In this document: positions 19,849 through 28,740 of the stretch, one piece after another
How the letters are laid out: each line of letters starts with the position of its first letter
How positions within the stretch are numbered: position 1 is the stretch's first letter
From: an uncultured Clostridia bacterium
GTDB lineage: Bacteria; Bacillota; Clostridia; Christensenellales; UBA1242
NCBI GenBank assembly: GCA_934747775.1
Contig: CAKVHA010000004.1
Location: 1-64,000, forward strand
DNA length: 64,000 bases
Reading direction: 5' to 3'
Position numbers and translations under genes: made by a program
The notes under the pieces: generated by a model
Databases searched by the model: none
The model's input: only the letters and a program-made list of their open reading frames with translations
Told to the model about the DNA's origin: nothing

Positions 19849-19886
19849 CAAAAAGATTGGTATTTTTATCAATCTTTTTGTTTTTA
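19849..19886 (+). terminator. rpoBC terminator
   Basis: Perfect 11-bp stem CAAAAAGATTG / CAATCTTTTTG with a 10-nt loop, then a T-rich tail, 25 bp after the rpoC stop. Confidence 0.9.
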
Positions 19887-19965
19887 TAAAATGGCTTTAT
19901 TTAGCCGTTTTTAAATAATTTTTAAATAAAAATTAAAAAACAGTAAAAAAACTTTAAAATAAGTA

Positions 19966-19994
19966 TTTACAAAATTTAATTTTTATAGTATAAT
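19966..19994 (+). promoter_or_regulatory. Promoter of the 186-residue orphan gene
   Basis: TTTACA (19966-19971), 17 bp, TATAAT (19989-19994). It places transcription start after the upstream in-frame codons and so supports the ATG at 20023. Confidence 0.85.
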
Positions 19995-20022
19995 GTGGTT
20001 AACAATGAAGGAGATAATGATT

Positions 20023-20583
20023 ATGACTGGTAAAAATACTTCATTAAACAACAATAAAAAAGATAGTAAAATTGGACTACACGAATACGAATGTCTAATA
20101 AGGGGTCTTGACGGTGAAACTTTTTGTGTGGATGATGTTATGACTTACTTTAAAAAAGACGGCAAGATTAAAACAATGATGCGTAAAGAAAAGTTGCTTT
20201 CTTATATAAGTGGTAGAGAAAAAGAAACTGATTTTTTGCATAATGTAATGGTTTTTGGGAATGAAGAAAAAGGACTTTTAGAATTGACTAGAAGTTTAAT
20301 TCCAGCCGCATATTTGCAAATGACTAATGGCGGTAGCGAACTTAAAAATTGCCTTGAAAAACGCGGATATAATAAAGTGTTTGAAGAAGTGTATTATTTT
20401 GCCGATAAGGAAGCTCGTAAAAATTGTGAACAAGTTGCAAAAGATGTTACAGAAATTTGTCCAAACAACAATATGACAGCAGCCATTGAAGAAGCAAAAA
20501 GACCTTTTCAAAATCGTGAAACCCAAGCAGATAGAAACCCTAGAATGCAAAACGATAATGTTATGGTTAAATTTAAAAGATAA
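20023..20583 (+). CDS. Hypothetical protein, 186 aa
   Basis: I do not recognise this protein. It is a soluble, charged polypeptide with no signal peptide or membrane segment. It has a mostly helical-looking centre (residues about 30-150) and a polar, probably disordered C-terminus ending in KFKR. The frame can be read further upstream to 19993, but the promoter lies there. AAGGAG (20008-20013) is 9 nt before the ATG at 20023, which I prefer over the ATG at 20017 that would leave only 3 nt. It is a single-gene unit with its own promoter and terminator between two essential operons. No function is proposed. Confidence 0.7.
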   Translation: MTGKNTSLNNNKKDSKIGLHEYECLIRGLDGETFCVDDVMTYFKKDGKIKTMMRKEKLLSYISGREKETDFLHNVMVFGNEEKGLLELTRSLIPAAYLQMTNGGSELKNCLEKRGYNKVFEEVYYFADKEARKNCEQVAKDVTEICPNNNMTAAIEEAKRPFQNRETQADRNPRMQNDNVMVKFKR

Positions 20584-20587
20584 TTAT

Positions 20588-20617
20588 ATTTGGAGCAACA
20601 GCTCCAAATTTTTTTTG
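20588..20617 (+). terminator. Intrinsic terminator
   Basis: ATTTGGAGC / GCTCCAAAT, 9-bp perfect stem with 4-nt loop and eight T, 4 bp after the stop of the orphan gene. Confidence 0.92.
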
Positions 20618-20655
20618 TTTTTATAAAAAAATATTATTTTTTATTGGTTTTAAAT

Positions 20656-20684
20656 TTTACAAACTCATTTTTTTTTGTTATACT
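20656..20684 (+). promoter_or_regulatory. Promoter of HicB-like gene
   Basis: TTTACA (20656-20661), 17 bp, TATACT (20679-20684). Confidence 0.85.
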
Positions 20685-20716
20685 AATGCTAAGATAATCG
20701 AGAAATGGGAGAAGTT

Positions 20717-20998
20717 ATGAAGACCTTTAAGTATCCTGCAGTTATTTTCGTTGACGAAGAAAGTGGCTCTACTGTTATGGCTATTTACGACCTTAGCCTT
20801 TTTACCGAAGGCGATAGTGTAGAAGAAGCACATAAAAAGATGGAAGAACTACTTGCTGCACATATGAGTATTGCTATTAAAAATAATTTAACTTTTAATG
20901 AGCCAACACCGTTTAACACTGTGGTGGCGAATTATCCTAAACAAATTTGCGTACTAGTTGATGCAAAACTAGACAATAAAAACAATCCAATATTGTAA
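20717..20998 (+). CDS. HicB-like (antitoxin-fold) small protein, solitary
   Basis: A 93-residue protein that reads like the HicB RNase-H-like fold. It begins with a strand at FKYPAVIFVDEESGSTVMAIYDL, then LSLFTEGDSVEEAHKKMEELL, then an (S/A)IKNN-x-PTPF segment; the T/E-G-D-S-x-E-E-A pattern is the family's hallmark. HicB proteins usually neutralise a HicA RNase toxin, but no HicA-like gene lies beside it and it has no C-terminal DNA-binding domain. A housekeeping or orphan role is therefore more likely than a toxin-antitoxin pair. The start at 20717 follows GGGAGAAG; the upstream ATG at 20705 has no ribosome site. Confidence 0.65.
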   Translation: MKTFKYPAVIFVDEESGSTVMAIYDLSLFTEGDSVEEAHKKMEELLAAHMSIAIKNNLTFNEPTPFNTVVANYPKQICVLVDAKLDNKNNPIL

Positions 20999-21000
20999 TT

Positions 21001-21034
21001 ATAAACCTTTAATAATAAGGTTTATTTTTTTTTA
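21001..21034 (+). terminator. Intrinsic terminator
   Basis: ATAAACCTT (21001-21009) pairs with AAGGTTTAT (21017-21025), followed by T9. Confidence 0.9.
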
Positions 21035-21242
21035 AATCATTATATCTTTAAATATTGAGTATATTAAAACTGTTGTTTATCTACAATGTTTGGTGATGAT
21101 AAATTTGATTATTAACAATAATTTTTATAATTTTATGTTGAAAATTGTAGGTGGGGTAGATAAATAATTAATATATGGTTAATTTTAGCAAAAACTCTTA
21201 AAAAAATATAAAAATATTTATGTATTATATTTCGTAAAAATG
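21035..21242. other. AT-rich gap before the str operon, with competing inverted repeats
   Basis: No gene is visible. TTTATCTAC (21076-21084) is a perfect partner for GTAGATAAA (21156-21164), while the overlapping CTACAAT (21081-21087) is a perfect partner for ATTGTAG (21144-21150). The two pairings exclude each other. I see no clear promoter driving transcription through it. Confidence 0.35.
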
Positions 21243-21271
21243 TTGACATTGGGTAATTGTTTTGGTAGAAT
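21243..21271 (+). promoter_or_regulatory. str operon promoter
   Basis: TTGACA (21243-21248), 17 bp, TAGAAT (21266-21271). It gives rpsL a leader of almost 200 nt. Confidence 0.9.
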
Positions 21272-21281
21272 ATTAAGCGTT

Positions 21282-21449
21282 AATAGTATGCGTTTTAGTG
21301 ACATCTAAACTAAAACAAGTTTTCCTAATTTTCTTTGGTGTGATTAAAGTTGGGTGAAACAAAATCTCTCGATACTATTTAATTTGTGCTATGAGAGATA
21401 AATTACTTTTTTCAAAACGGTCTTTATGGTTGAAAAGAATGTTTTGAAA
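21282..21449 (+). ncRNA. Structured leader of the rpsL-rpsG-fusA-tuf operon
   Basis: Several pairings are visible. GTTTTAG (21292-21298) pairs with CTAAAAC (21310-21316), ATCTCTC (21364-21370) with GAGAGAT (21393-21399), and TTTCAAAAC (21410-21418) with GTTTTGAAA (21441-21449). In addition AATAGTAT at 21282-21289 can pair with ATACTATT at 21372-21379, which would compete with the second hairpin's interior. The final hairpin ends about 12 nt before the AGGAGGG site of rpsL. I infer autoregulation, and I do not match it to a named RNA family. Confidence 0.45.
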
Positions 21450-21473
21450 CTTATTAATCTTAGGAGGGTTATA

Positions 21474-21848
21474 ATGCCAACAATTAATCAATTAGTTAAA
21501 CAAGGCAGAAAGAAAGTGGCAGTAAAATCAACTGTTCCTATTTTGGATGAAAACCCACAAAAAAGAGGTGTATGCTTAAGTGTTACTACTACATCTCCTA
21601 AAAAGCCAAACTCGGCACTTCGTAAAATTGCCAGAGTTCGTCTAAGCAACAAGCAAGAAGGTACTGTGTACATTCCTGGTGAAGGTCACAATCTTCAAGA
21701 GCACAGCGTTGTTTTGATTCGTGGTGGAAGGGTAAGAGATTTACCAGGTGTTCGTTATCATATCATCCGCGGAACATTGGATACTGCCGGTGTAGCAAAG
21801 AGAAAACAATCTCGTAGTAAATATGGCGCTAAAAAAGCCAAGAAATAA
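21474..21848 (+). CDS. rpsL: 30S ribosomal protein S12
   Basis: S12, 124 residues, part of the decoding centre. It begins [14 protein letters not shown] and contains the conserved [14 protein letters not shown] loop and [13 protein letters not shown] loop. The start at 21474 follows AGGAGGG; the frame extends upstream to 21426, but that extension is not part of S12 homologues. Residue 88 is Arg where E. coli and most bacteria have Lys. It is first of rpsL-rpsG-fusA-tuf, the classic str operon. Confidence 0.97.
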   Translation: MPTINQLVKQGRKKVAVKSTVPILDENPQKRGVCLSVTTTSPKKPNSALRKIARVRLSNKQEGTVYIPGEGHNLQEHSVVLIRGGRVRDLPGVRYHIIRGTLDTAGVAKRKQSRSKYGAKKAKK

Positions 21849-21875
21849 TTTAAAATAATATAAGGAGAAAACATT

Positions 21876-22346
21876 ATGCCAAGAAGAGACCGTGCTCCTA
21901 AAAGAGATGTTTTGCCTGATGCTAAATACGGAAGTAAAGTTGTAACAAAACTTATTAATCAAGTTATGTTAGATGGTAAAAAAGCAGTTGCGCAAGGCAT
22001 TGTGTATGGGGCATTTGATATCATACATGAAAAACTTAGTGTAGAACCATTGGCTTACTTTAATGAAGCTTTGGAAAATGTTAAACCATTGCTAGAAACT
22101 AAAGCAAGACGTGTAGGTGGTGCTAACTACCAAGTTCCAATTGAAATTAGAGCTGACCGTCAACAAACTCTTGCAATTAGATGGTTGGTTGATTATGCTA
22201 GAAAAAGATCTGAAAGAGATATGGATCAAAAACTAGCAGCAGAAATTATGGACGCTCACAATAGTACAGGTGGAGCATTCAAGAAAAAAGACGATACGCA
22301 TAGAATTGCCGAAAGCAATAAGGCATTTGCTCATTATCGTTGGTAA
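21876..22346 (+). CDS. rpsG: 30S ribosomal protein S7
   Basis: S7, 156 residues, nucleates assembly of the 30S head. It opens [15 protein letters not shown] and contains the [15 protein letters not shown] loop and the [14 protein letters not shown] helix that contact 16S rRNA. AAGGAG lies before the ATG. It sits 27 bp after rpsL and 18 bp before fusA. Confidence 0.97.
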   Translation: MPRRDRAPKRDVLPDAKYGSKVVTKLINQVMLDGKKAVAQGIVYGAFDIIHEKLSVEPLAYFNEALENVKPLLETKARRVGGANYQVPIEIRADRQQTLAIRWLVDYARKRSERDMDQKLAAEIMDAHNSTGGAFKKKDDTHRIAESNKAFAHYRW

Positions 22347-22364
22347 GAAAGGTGGAAATAAATT

Positions 22365-24443
22365 ATGCCTAGACAAACTCCGTTAAGCTTGCTAAGAAAT
22401 ATTGGTATTATGGCCCATATTGATGCAGGTAAAACAACAACAACAGAAAGAATTTTGTTCTACACCGGAAAAACCCACAAAATTGGTGAGGTTCACGAAG
22501 GTGAGGCAACTATGGACTGGATGGTTCAGGAACAAGAACGTGGTATTACTATTACTAGTGCTGCTACTACTTGCTACTGGAAAGGTCATCAAATAAACAT
22601 TATTGATACTCCAGGTCACGTAGACTTTACAGCCGAAGTTGAGCGTAGCTTAAAAGTATTGGACGGTGCAGTTGCATTGTTTAGTGCTCGTGAAGGCGTT
22701 CAACCTCAAAGTGAAAAAGTATGGCGTCAAGCTGATAAATACAAAGTTCCAAGAATGATTTTTGTAAACAAAATGGATCGACCTGATGCAGACTTTTTAA
22801 GAGTTGTAGAAAAAATCAAAGCAAGATTAGGTTCTAATGCAGTTCCTATTCAAATTCCAATTGGCGCAAGCGAAACTTTCAAAGGTATTATTGATCTTGT
22901 TGAAAACAAAGCATATATTTACAACAACGACCTTGGTACAGATATTACTGTAGAAGAAATTCCAGATGAATACAAGGAAATTGCTGCTAAATATCGTCAA
23001 GAATTAATTGAAGTTGCTGCCGAACAAGACGACGCACTTCTAGAAAAATTCTTTGCTGGTGAAGAACTTAGCATTGAAGACATTAAAAAAGGTATCCGTG
23101 AAGGTACTATTAAAATGAATATTTTCCCAGCTTGCTGTGGTACAGCTTTAGGAAACAAAGGTATTCAAAAACTTTTGGACGCTATGGTTGACTATATGCC
23201 AGCTCCTACTGACATTGAAAGCATTAAAGGTACCGATCCAAAAACTGGTGAAGTTATTGCTCGTCATAGTAGTGATACAGAGCCATTTGCTGGCTTAGCA
23301 TTTAAAATTATGACAGACCCATTCGTAGGTCGTTTAACATTCTTCCGTATTTATAGTGGTGTTCTTACTGCTGGAAGTTATGTTTATAACCCTTGCAAAA
23401 ACAAACGCGAAAGAGTAGGTCGTTTGATTAGAATGCACGCCAACAACCGTCAAGAAATTGAAGAAGCTTATGCTGGTGAAATTATTGCAATAGTTGGTCT
23501 AAAAGACACTACTACTGGTGAAACATTGTGCGCAGAAAATGCTCCAATCATCCTAGAAAGTATGGATTTCCCAGACCCAGTTATTAGAGTTGCTATTGAA
23601 CCAAAAACAAAAGCAAGTCAAGAAAAAATGATTTTGGCACTTATTAAACTTGCCGAAGAAGACCCAACATTTAAAACCTACACCGACCAAGAAACTGGTC
23701 AAACAATTATTGCAGGTATGGGCGAACTTCACCTAGAAATTATCGTTGACCGTTTGGTTAGAGAGTTTAAGGTTGAAGCTACTGTTGGTGCTCCACAAGT
23801 TGCTTACCGTGAAACTATTACAAAACCTGTTGAAGTTGAAGGTAAGTATATCCGTCAGTCTGGTGGTCGTGGTCAATATGGTCACTGCTGGATTAAAATG
23901 GAACCTTTACAACCAGGTGAAGGCTACAAATTTGAAAATAAAATTGTTGGTGGTGTAATTCCTAAGGAATACATTCCAGCTATCGATAGTGGTATTCAAG
24001 AAGCCAAACAAAATGGTGTTTTGGCTGGCTATGAAACCGTAGACTTTAAAGCGACTGTTTTCGATGGTTCTTACCACGATGTTGACTCTTCTGAAATGGC
24101 TTTCAAAATTGCTGGTTCGCTAGCATTTAAGGAAGGTGCTAGGAAGGGTAACCCAATTCTACTAGAGCCTATTATGAAGGTTGAAGTAGAAATGCCAGAT
24201 GAATATCTTGGCGATGTTATGGGCAACATTAACCGCCGTAGAGGTGTGTTAAGTGGCACCGAACTTAGAAACGGTACACAAGTTATCGACGCTCAAATTC
24301 CTCTTGCAGAAATGTTTGGTTATGCAACAGACCTAAGAGGACTTACTCAAGGCAGAGGTAGCTTCAATATGGAATTCTCGCACTATGCGGAAGTTCCTAA
24401 AAATGTTGCAGAAAAAATTATAGGCAACAAAAAAAACAGCTAA
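22365..24443 (+). CDS. fusA: Elongation factor G
   Basis: Ribosomal translocase, 692 residues. The G domain shows [14 protein letters not shown] (G1, residue about 17), a switch region ending [17 protein letters not shown] (G3) and NKMDRPDAD (G4). The tail contains domain IV with [12 protein letters not shown] and the domain V segment [15 protein letters not shown]. The length and motifs are those of the canonical translocating EF-G, not a TetM-type protection protein. The ribosome site is AAAGGTGG. Confidence 0.97.
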   Translation: MPRQTPLSLLRNIGIMAHIDAGKTTTTERILFYTGKTHKIGEVHEGEATMDWMVQEQERGITITSAATTCYWKGHQINIIDTPGHVDFTAEVERSLKVLDGAVALFSAREGVQPQSEKVWRQADKYKVPRMIFVNKMDRPDADFLRVVEKIKARLGSNAVPIQIPIGASETFKGIIDLVENKAYIYNNDLGTDITVEEIPDEYKEIAAKYRQELIEVAAEQDDALLEKFFAGEELSIEDIKKGIREGTIKMNIFPACCGTALGNKGIQKLLDAMVDYMPAPTDIESIKGTDPKTGEVIARHSSDTEPFAGLAFKIMTDPFVGRLTFFRIYSGVLTAGSYVYNPCKNKRERVGRLIRMHANNRQEIEEAYAGEIIAIVGLKDTTTGETLCAENAPIILESMDFPDPVIRVAIEPKTKASQEKMILALIKLAEEDPTFKTYTDQETGQTIIAGMGELHLEIIVDRLVREFKVEATVGAPQVAYRETITKPVEVEGKYIRQSGGRGQYGHCWIKMEPLQPGEGYKFENKIVGGVIPKEYIPAIDSGIQEAKQNGVLAGYETVDFKATVFDGSYHDVDSSEMAFKIAGSLAFKEGARKGNPILLEPIMKVEVEMPDEYLGDVMGNINRRRGVLSGTELRNGTQVIDAQIPLAEMFGYATDLRGLTQGRGSFNMEFSHYAEVPKNVAEKIIGNKKNS

Positions 24444-24474
24444 TATTTAATAAAGTATAGGAGGATAATAAATA

Positions 24475-25677
24475 ATGGCTAAAGAGAAATTCGAAAGAAC
24501 TAAACCACACATAAATGTGGGTACCATTGGACACGTTGACCATGGTAAAACAACTTTAACAGCTGCTATCACACTTACTCAAGCAGCTAAGGGTAAAGCA
24601 TTAGCAATGGATTATAGTGCTATTGATAAAGCCCCAGAAGAAAGAGCAAGAGGTATCACCATTAACACTGCTCACGTTGAGTACGAAACTGACAAACGTC
24701 ACTACGCTCACGTAGACTGCCCAGGTCACGCTGACTATGTTAAAAACATGATTACTGGTGCTGCTCAAATGGACGGTGCTATCCTAGTTGTTGCTGCAAC
24801 TGATGGTCCTATGCCTCAAACAAGAGAACACATCTTACTTGCTCGTCAAGTTGGTGTTCCATACATTATCGTATTTATGAACAAAATCGACCAAGTAGAT
24901 GATCCTGAACTACTAGACCTAGTAGAAATGGATATTAGAGACCTACTTACTGAGTATGGTTTCCCAGGAGACACAACTCCTATTATCAAAGGTAGCGCCC
25001 TAAAAGCTCTAGAAGCTGCTAAGGCTGGCAACATCACTGGTCCAGATACAAAATGTATCGACGAGTTGATGGATGCTCTTGACAACTATATTCCAGAACC
25101 TCAAAGAGCAACTGACAAACCTTTCTTGATGCCAGTTGAAGACGTTTTCACAATCACAGGTCGTGGTACTGTTGCTACTGGTAGAGTAGAAAGAGGTACT
25201 GTTAAAGTTGGTGATACTGTTGAAATCGTTGGTATGGGTTCTAAAAAACAATCAGTTGTTACTGGTGTTGAAATGTTTAGAAAACTTCTAGACCAAGCAG
25301 TTGCTGGTGATAATATTGGTTTGTTGCTACGTGGCATTGAAAGAGCTGATATCGAAAGAGGTCAAGTTCTTGCTAAACCAGGTACAATTCACCCACATAC
25401 AGAATTTACTGCAGAAGTTTACGTTTTGAAGAAAGAAGAAGGTGGCCGTCATACTCCATTCTTTAATGGTTACCGTCCACAATTCTACTTCCGTACAACT
25501 GATGTTACTGGTTCTATTGAACTTCCACAAGGAGTTGAAATGGTTATGCCAGGTGATAACGTAAGAATGACTATTAAGCTAATCACTCCAATCGCTATCG
25601 AACAAGGTCTTCGTTTCGCTATTCGTGAAGGTGGCCGTACAGTTGGTTCTGGCGTTGTATCTAGCATTATTGCTTAA
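24475..25677 (+). CDS. tuf: Elongation factor Tu
   Basis: EF-Tu, 400 residues, delivers aminoacyl-t[17 protein letters not shown] (G1), [14 protein letters not shown] (switch I), [21 protein letters not shown] (switch II, positions about 81-101) and NKID (G4) are intact, followed by the two beta-barrel domains. It is last in the str operon, 31 bp after fusA with an AGGAGG site, and ends just before a strong terminator. Confidence 0.98.
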   Translation: MAKEKFERTKPHINVGTIGHVDHGKTTLTAAITLTQAAKGKALAMDYSAIDKAPEERARGITINTAHVEYETDKRHYAHVDCPGHADYVKNMITGAAQMDGAILVVAATDGPMPQTREHILLARQVGVPYIIVFMNKIDQVDDPELLDLVEMDIRDLLTEYGFPGDTTPIIKGSALKALEAAKAGNITGPDTKCIDELMDALDNYIPEPQRATDKPFLMPVEDVFTITGRGTVATGRVERGTVKVGDTVEIVGMGSKKQSVVTGVEMFRKLLDQAVAGDNIGLLLRGIERADIERGQVLAKPGTIHPHTEFTAEVYVLKKEEGGRHTPFFNGYRPQFYFRTTDVTGSIELPQGVEMVMPGDNVRMTIKLITPIAIEQGLRFAIREGGRTVGSGVVSSIIA

Positions 25678-25689
25678 TTACAATAACAA

Positions 25690-25722
25690 AAAAAATCACT
25701 ACGAGATGTAGTGATTTTTTTG
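25690..25722 (+). terminator. str operon terminator
   Basis: ATCACTAC (25695-25702) pairs with GTAGTGAT (25708-25715), flanked by A-run and T-run. Confidence 0.92.
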
Positions 25723-25856
25723 ATTTTATATCCAGCGGTAATTAAATTTTGGTTGGCGGTTGTTAAAAATGGATATAAATTGTCGAATATGTTAAAAATC
25801 TTTTTGTTTTTGATAAAAAATTTGATATACTAATTAGTAGTGAGAGAGGTATAAGT

Positions 25857-27203
25857 ATGAGTGAATTATACGATGATTTCCTTAAAAAAGATACATACGA
25901 TGATTATACAACCGAAAAGGTTAATGTAATTTCCAACGATTTACTTGGCGCATACAATGAAAAGGGAGATTATGTTATTCCTAATAGTATTGTCGACGAA
26001 TTAAAAAAGGTAAAAAAATATAAAAGGTCAGTTTTTAAAAACTCTGTTTTTTGCTCCGCTTTTGTGCCCGGTAAAGGCGAAATGATGTTTGAAATAACTT
26101 TCCAAAAAAACACCATTAAAGAGCTTGCTTTGGCAGAACTTTTTGTGCTAGAAAACGAGTACAAAATTAATGGATATATTCAAAACACAATTAAAACTTG
26201 TGTTGCTTCTTACACCGAAAAATTGGACGACTTTATTGAAAAAACATACCAGTTTTTTAATGTAAAATTAAAACAAGATGACGACGAAAAATCGGTTAAA
26301 GAGTTTAAGGTGGACGATATTGAAACACTTGCATATGTTAATGCTCGTCGCAACCTTAACAACAATATGGCTCGTCTTACTAAAAAAGAATACAATAGAA
26401 TTTATAAAGAATATCTTACTAAAAGATTGGAGTTGTTGAAACAACTTAACACCCCATATGCTTTGGCTATTCTTGAAAAGTTTAATGGCGAATATGCAAA
26501 AATTGAAAAATACTTTTTGCAAGATAAAAACTATAAAGCTGTAAGCGAATTATTGGACAAATGTATTGAAGATGTAAGCAATGTTAATCCACTTTTTGCA
26601 GCTCAGGAACAAGAATTTAAAGAAAAATCTAAACCTGTAATAGAAGAGTTTGCAAAACAAGCCGCAGCTGTGGCAAACGAAGCTCTTCCTAAGGCTACTA
26701 AAGACCTTAATAAAGAAGACAAGGCAAGAAACGAACAACTAGAAACCCAAGTTAAAAAGGGTGAAGTTGCCAAAAAATCAGTGGAAGAACAACTTGAAAG
26801 TCAATCCATTAGAGAACAAGTCAAAGAAAATACAAACGAAATAAAATCAATTAAAAACGAAGCTAAGATTAAAGAAGTCCCTAAACCAGAATCACAAAAC
26901 CTAAACACTTCTAAAGTAACAAGTGGTGATTCACCAACAGCGTCTGCTGCTGTCGACTATTTTAGAAAACAACATCAACCAGAAAAACAAGTAGAACAAC
27001 AAGCAGATGTAAATGAAAATGTAGATAAAAAAGGAAATGAAGCTCCTGATCTTATAACAGGAAGAAATGTCCTTGGTGCAAGCTCATTTAAGCAGAAAGA
27101 AGAAACTCACCAGTCAGGGAAAAACGCCAATGTTATAGAAGGTCCTTTAAATCCCGAAGCCACCAACTTGAACAAAGAAACGGGTTGGGGAAATATTATG
27201 TAG
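25857..27203 (+). CDS. Hypothetical protein, 448 aa, helical with disordered tail
   Basis: I cannot assign this protein. Residues 1-260 look folded and mainly helical, with a lysine-rich stretch ELKKVKKYKRS and repeated tyrosines. Residues about 260-310 are a strongly charged Glu/Lys/Gln helix that could be a coiled coil. From about 310 the sequence is Asn/Glu/Gln-rich and likely disordered, ending GWGNIM. No signal peptide or membrane segment is seen, so it is probably cytoplasmic. GAGAGG lies 7 nt before the ATG, and a TATACT box sits at 25826-25831 with a poor -35. It is a single-gene unit converging on the next gene. Confidence 0.75.
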   Translation: MSELYDDFLKKDTYDDYTTEKVNVISNDLLGAYNEKGDYVIPNSIVDELKKVKKYKRSVFKNSVFCSAFVPGKGEMMFEITFQKNTIKELALAELFVLENEYKINGYIQNTIKTCVASYTEKLDDFIEKTYQFFNVKLKQDDDEKSVKEFKVDDIETLAYVNARRNLNNNMARLTKKEYNRIYKEYLTKRLELLKQLNTPYALAILEKFNGEYAKIEKYFLQDKNYKAVSELLDKCIEDVSNVNPLFAAQEQEFKEKSKPVIEEFAKQAAAVANEALPKATKDLNKEDKARNEQLETQVKKGEVAKKSVEEQLESQSIREQVKENTNEIKSIKNEAKIKEVPKPESQNLNTSKVTSGDSPTASAAVDYFRKQHQPEKQVEQQADVNENVDKKGNEAPDLITGRNVLGASSFKQKEETHQSGKNANVIEGPLNPEATNLNKETGWGNIM

Positions 27204-27224
27204 CTTACTAATGCTTAATATTTG

Positions 27225-27257
27225 AAAAAAAAGAACGCAGTTTTGCGTTCCTTTTTT
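27225..27257. terminator. Bidirectional terminator between convergent orphan genes
   Basis: GAACGCA (27233-27239) pairs with TGCGTTC (27244-27250), with an A-run on the left and T-run on the right, serving both strands. Its right edge touches the end of the minus-strand gene. Confidence 0.88.
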
Positions 27258-28428
27258 AGTTTGTTTTAAGAGTGTTAAGTAATGATTCTGGATTGTTGTC
27301 TCTAAACAAATTTATTACGGCTCTAGAATCTTCAAAACTTATTTTTTCTTTTTCTGCCACAAAAGTGTTTGTTGTAGGTTTTTCAGCATTTTTATAGTAT
27401 TCATCATTGTTAACTCTAGGAATACGATATGAGAAAAAGCGGTCTAAATCATCTTTATCTCTTTGTGGCATATTAACTAGGCTGTAAGGATATTTGTAAG
27501 CACCTACAATAGCTTCATCGTGATACTTTGCTCCAAAGTAATTTTCAGCAGGGTATTCACCCTGAGTATAAGCTAAATTCATACATACCAAGGCTCTGCA
27601 ATAATCATTTATTTTGTGTAGTTCTTGTATTTCTGGTTGTTTGTCTAGGACTTTAGTATATTGTGAAATATATAGGTTTTTTTGATCGTTATATGATAGG
27701 TTTTTATTTTCGTATTTATTTGCAACATCAACCATTGTGTCGCGATATTTAAGAGTTATAGCACGCAGCAAACTTGAAAATTCACCAGGTACTACCTTTC
27801 CATTTACAACTTTATCTAGTGAAAATGTTGCACCCAAAGCCATTGCTGCACCAATATATGGAGTTTCAGTTTCTTTGCTTTCAGGCATTCTTGCAAGGAA
27901 ATTTCTTCTAAAGTATGCGTGAAGTGCGTTGATTGCGGCAGTATTTACTTCAGCTTCTGGAAGTCTAAAAAGCAAATTAAGAACTATAGCATTATGATTG
28001 TCTATAAATCTTCGTTGTGGGCTTGGAATAGTCTGTTTTTCGTCAAGCCAGCATTTTTGTAGACCATACAATTTTTCAAAATATTCAATTTTCTCTTTTG
28101 GCCATTTTTCAATTGCTGATACTGTTTCTAAATCGGGATTGATACCTTTATCCCATAATCTTTGTTTGTTGTATTTTTTAAAACTTGTTGAATCTGTAAC
28201 AAAAGGGAATCCTTCAAAATTAATATCAGGAGCAATTCTTAAAATGTTGGGTGGAGTAACAAAATATTTTGTAAAATCGTTTCTAGGGTCTTTTCTAGAT
28301 TCATTAAAATAATCATTTATTTTATCACGCATTGCAGCCCAAGGAGTTCCTGGCAAATCGTAAGGGTCGCCTTTTCGTATCATTCCGCCTGCAACTGCAG
28401 CTTGATGTAAAGTTTTAATTTCAAACAT
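27256..28428 (-). CDS. Hypothetical protein, 390 aa
   Basis: I do not recognise this protein. It is soluble, without signal peptide or membrane helix, rich in Tyr, Asn and Arg. It has a glycine-containing stretch TPYIGAAMALGATFSLDKVV near residues 190-210 and a helical middle. The start follows AAGGGG with good spacing, and TTTACA-17-TAAAAT lies upstream on the same strand. It converges with the 448-residue orphan across a shared terminator. The codon use resembles that of its neighbours, so recent transfer is not suggested. Confidence 0.75.
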   Translation of the reverse strand: MFEIKTLHQAAVAGGMIRKGDPYDLPGTPWAAMRDKINDYFNESRKDPRNDFTKYFVTPPNILRIAPDINFEGFPFVTDSTSFKKYNKQRLWDKGINPDLETVSAIEKWPKEKIEYFEKLYGLQKCWLDEKQTIPSPQRRFIDNHNAIVLNLLFRLPEAEVNTAAINALHAYFRRNFLARMPESKETETPYIGAAMALGATFSLDKVVNGKVVPGEFSSLLRAITLKYRDTMVDVANKYENKNLSYNDQKNLYISQYTKVLDKQPEIQELHKINDYCRALVCMNLAYTQGEYPAENYFGAKYHDEAIVGAYKYPYSLVNMPQRDKDDLDRFFSYRIPRVNNDEYYKNAEKPTTNTFVAEKEKISFEDSRAVINLFRDNNPESLLNTLKTN

Positions 28429-28458
28429 TTCTTTTTCCCCTTAAAAATATTTTTTGTC

Positions 28459-28487
28459 ATTTTAGCACACTTTTAGCGGTTTGTAAA
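28459..28487 (-). promoter_or_regulatory. Promoter of the 390-aa orphan gene
   Basis: Minus-strand TTTACA (28482-28487), 17 bp, TAAAAT (28459-28464). Confidence 0.8.
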
Positions 28488-28605
28488 TACCCAATTTCTT
28501 AAAAAAATTAAGTTATGTCATTAATTTATGGGTTATTGTCTAAAAAATTAAACATTTTGTCGAAAATTATGTGTTTTTAATTTTAAACTGGTGTTAAAAA
28601 TATTC

Positions 28606-28634
28606 TTTACAATATGTTAAATATAATATATAAT
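28606..28634 (+). promoter_or_regulatory. Promoter of the ABC exporter operon
   Basis: TTTACA (28606-28611), 17 bp, TATAAT (28629-28634). Bases 28429-28605 hold only the divergent minus-strand promoter and AT-rich DNA. Confidence 0.85.
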
Positions 28635-28656
28635 AAAAATATACTATATAAATTTG

Positions 28657-28722
28657 TACACCGCATTGTATATTGTATGCGAGTTGTAGGTTGTAATATG
28701 TTGGCGTTTTGCGGTGTGTAAA
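28657..28722 (+). promoter_or_regulatory. Leader inverted repeat with TTGTA-type direct repeats
   Basis: TACACCGCA near 28658 is matched by TGCGGTGTGTA near 28710, enclosing about 45 nt that repeat TTGTA-like units several times. No T-run follows, so it is not a terminator. It could be a protein-binding site or an mRNA stem shielding the leader. Confidence 0.35.
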
Positions 28723-28740
28723 AAAACTTTGGAGATAAAA

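Noticed and set aside
20717..20998. A HicAB toxin-antitoxin pair
   Set aside because: No small HicA-like frame on either side; the gene is flanked by its own promoter and terminator.
21426..21473. A 16-residue N-terminal extension of S12
   Set aside because: Not present in S12 homologues; the AGGAGGG site lies within it, directly before the true ATG.
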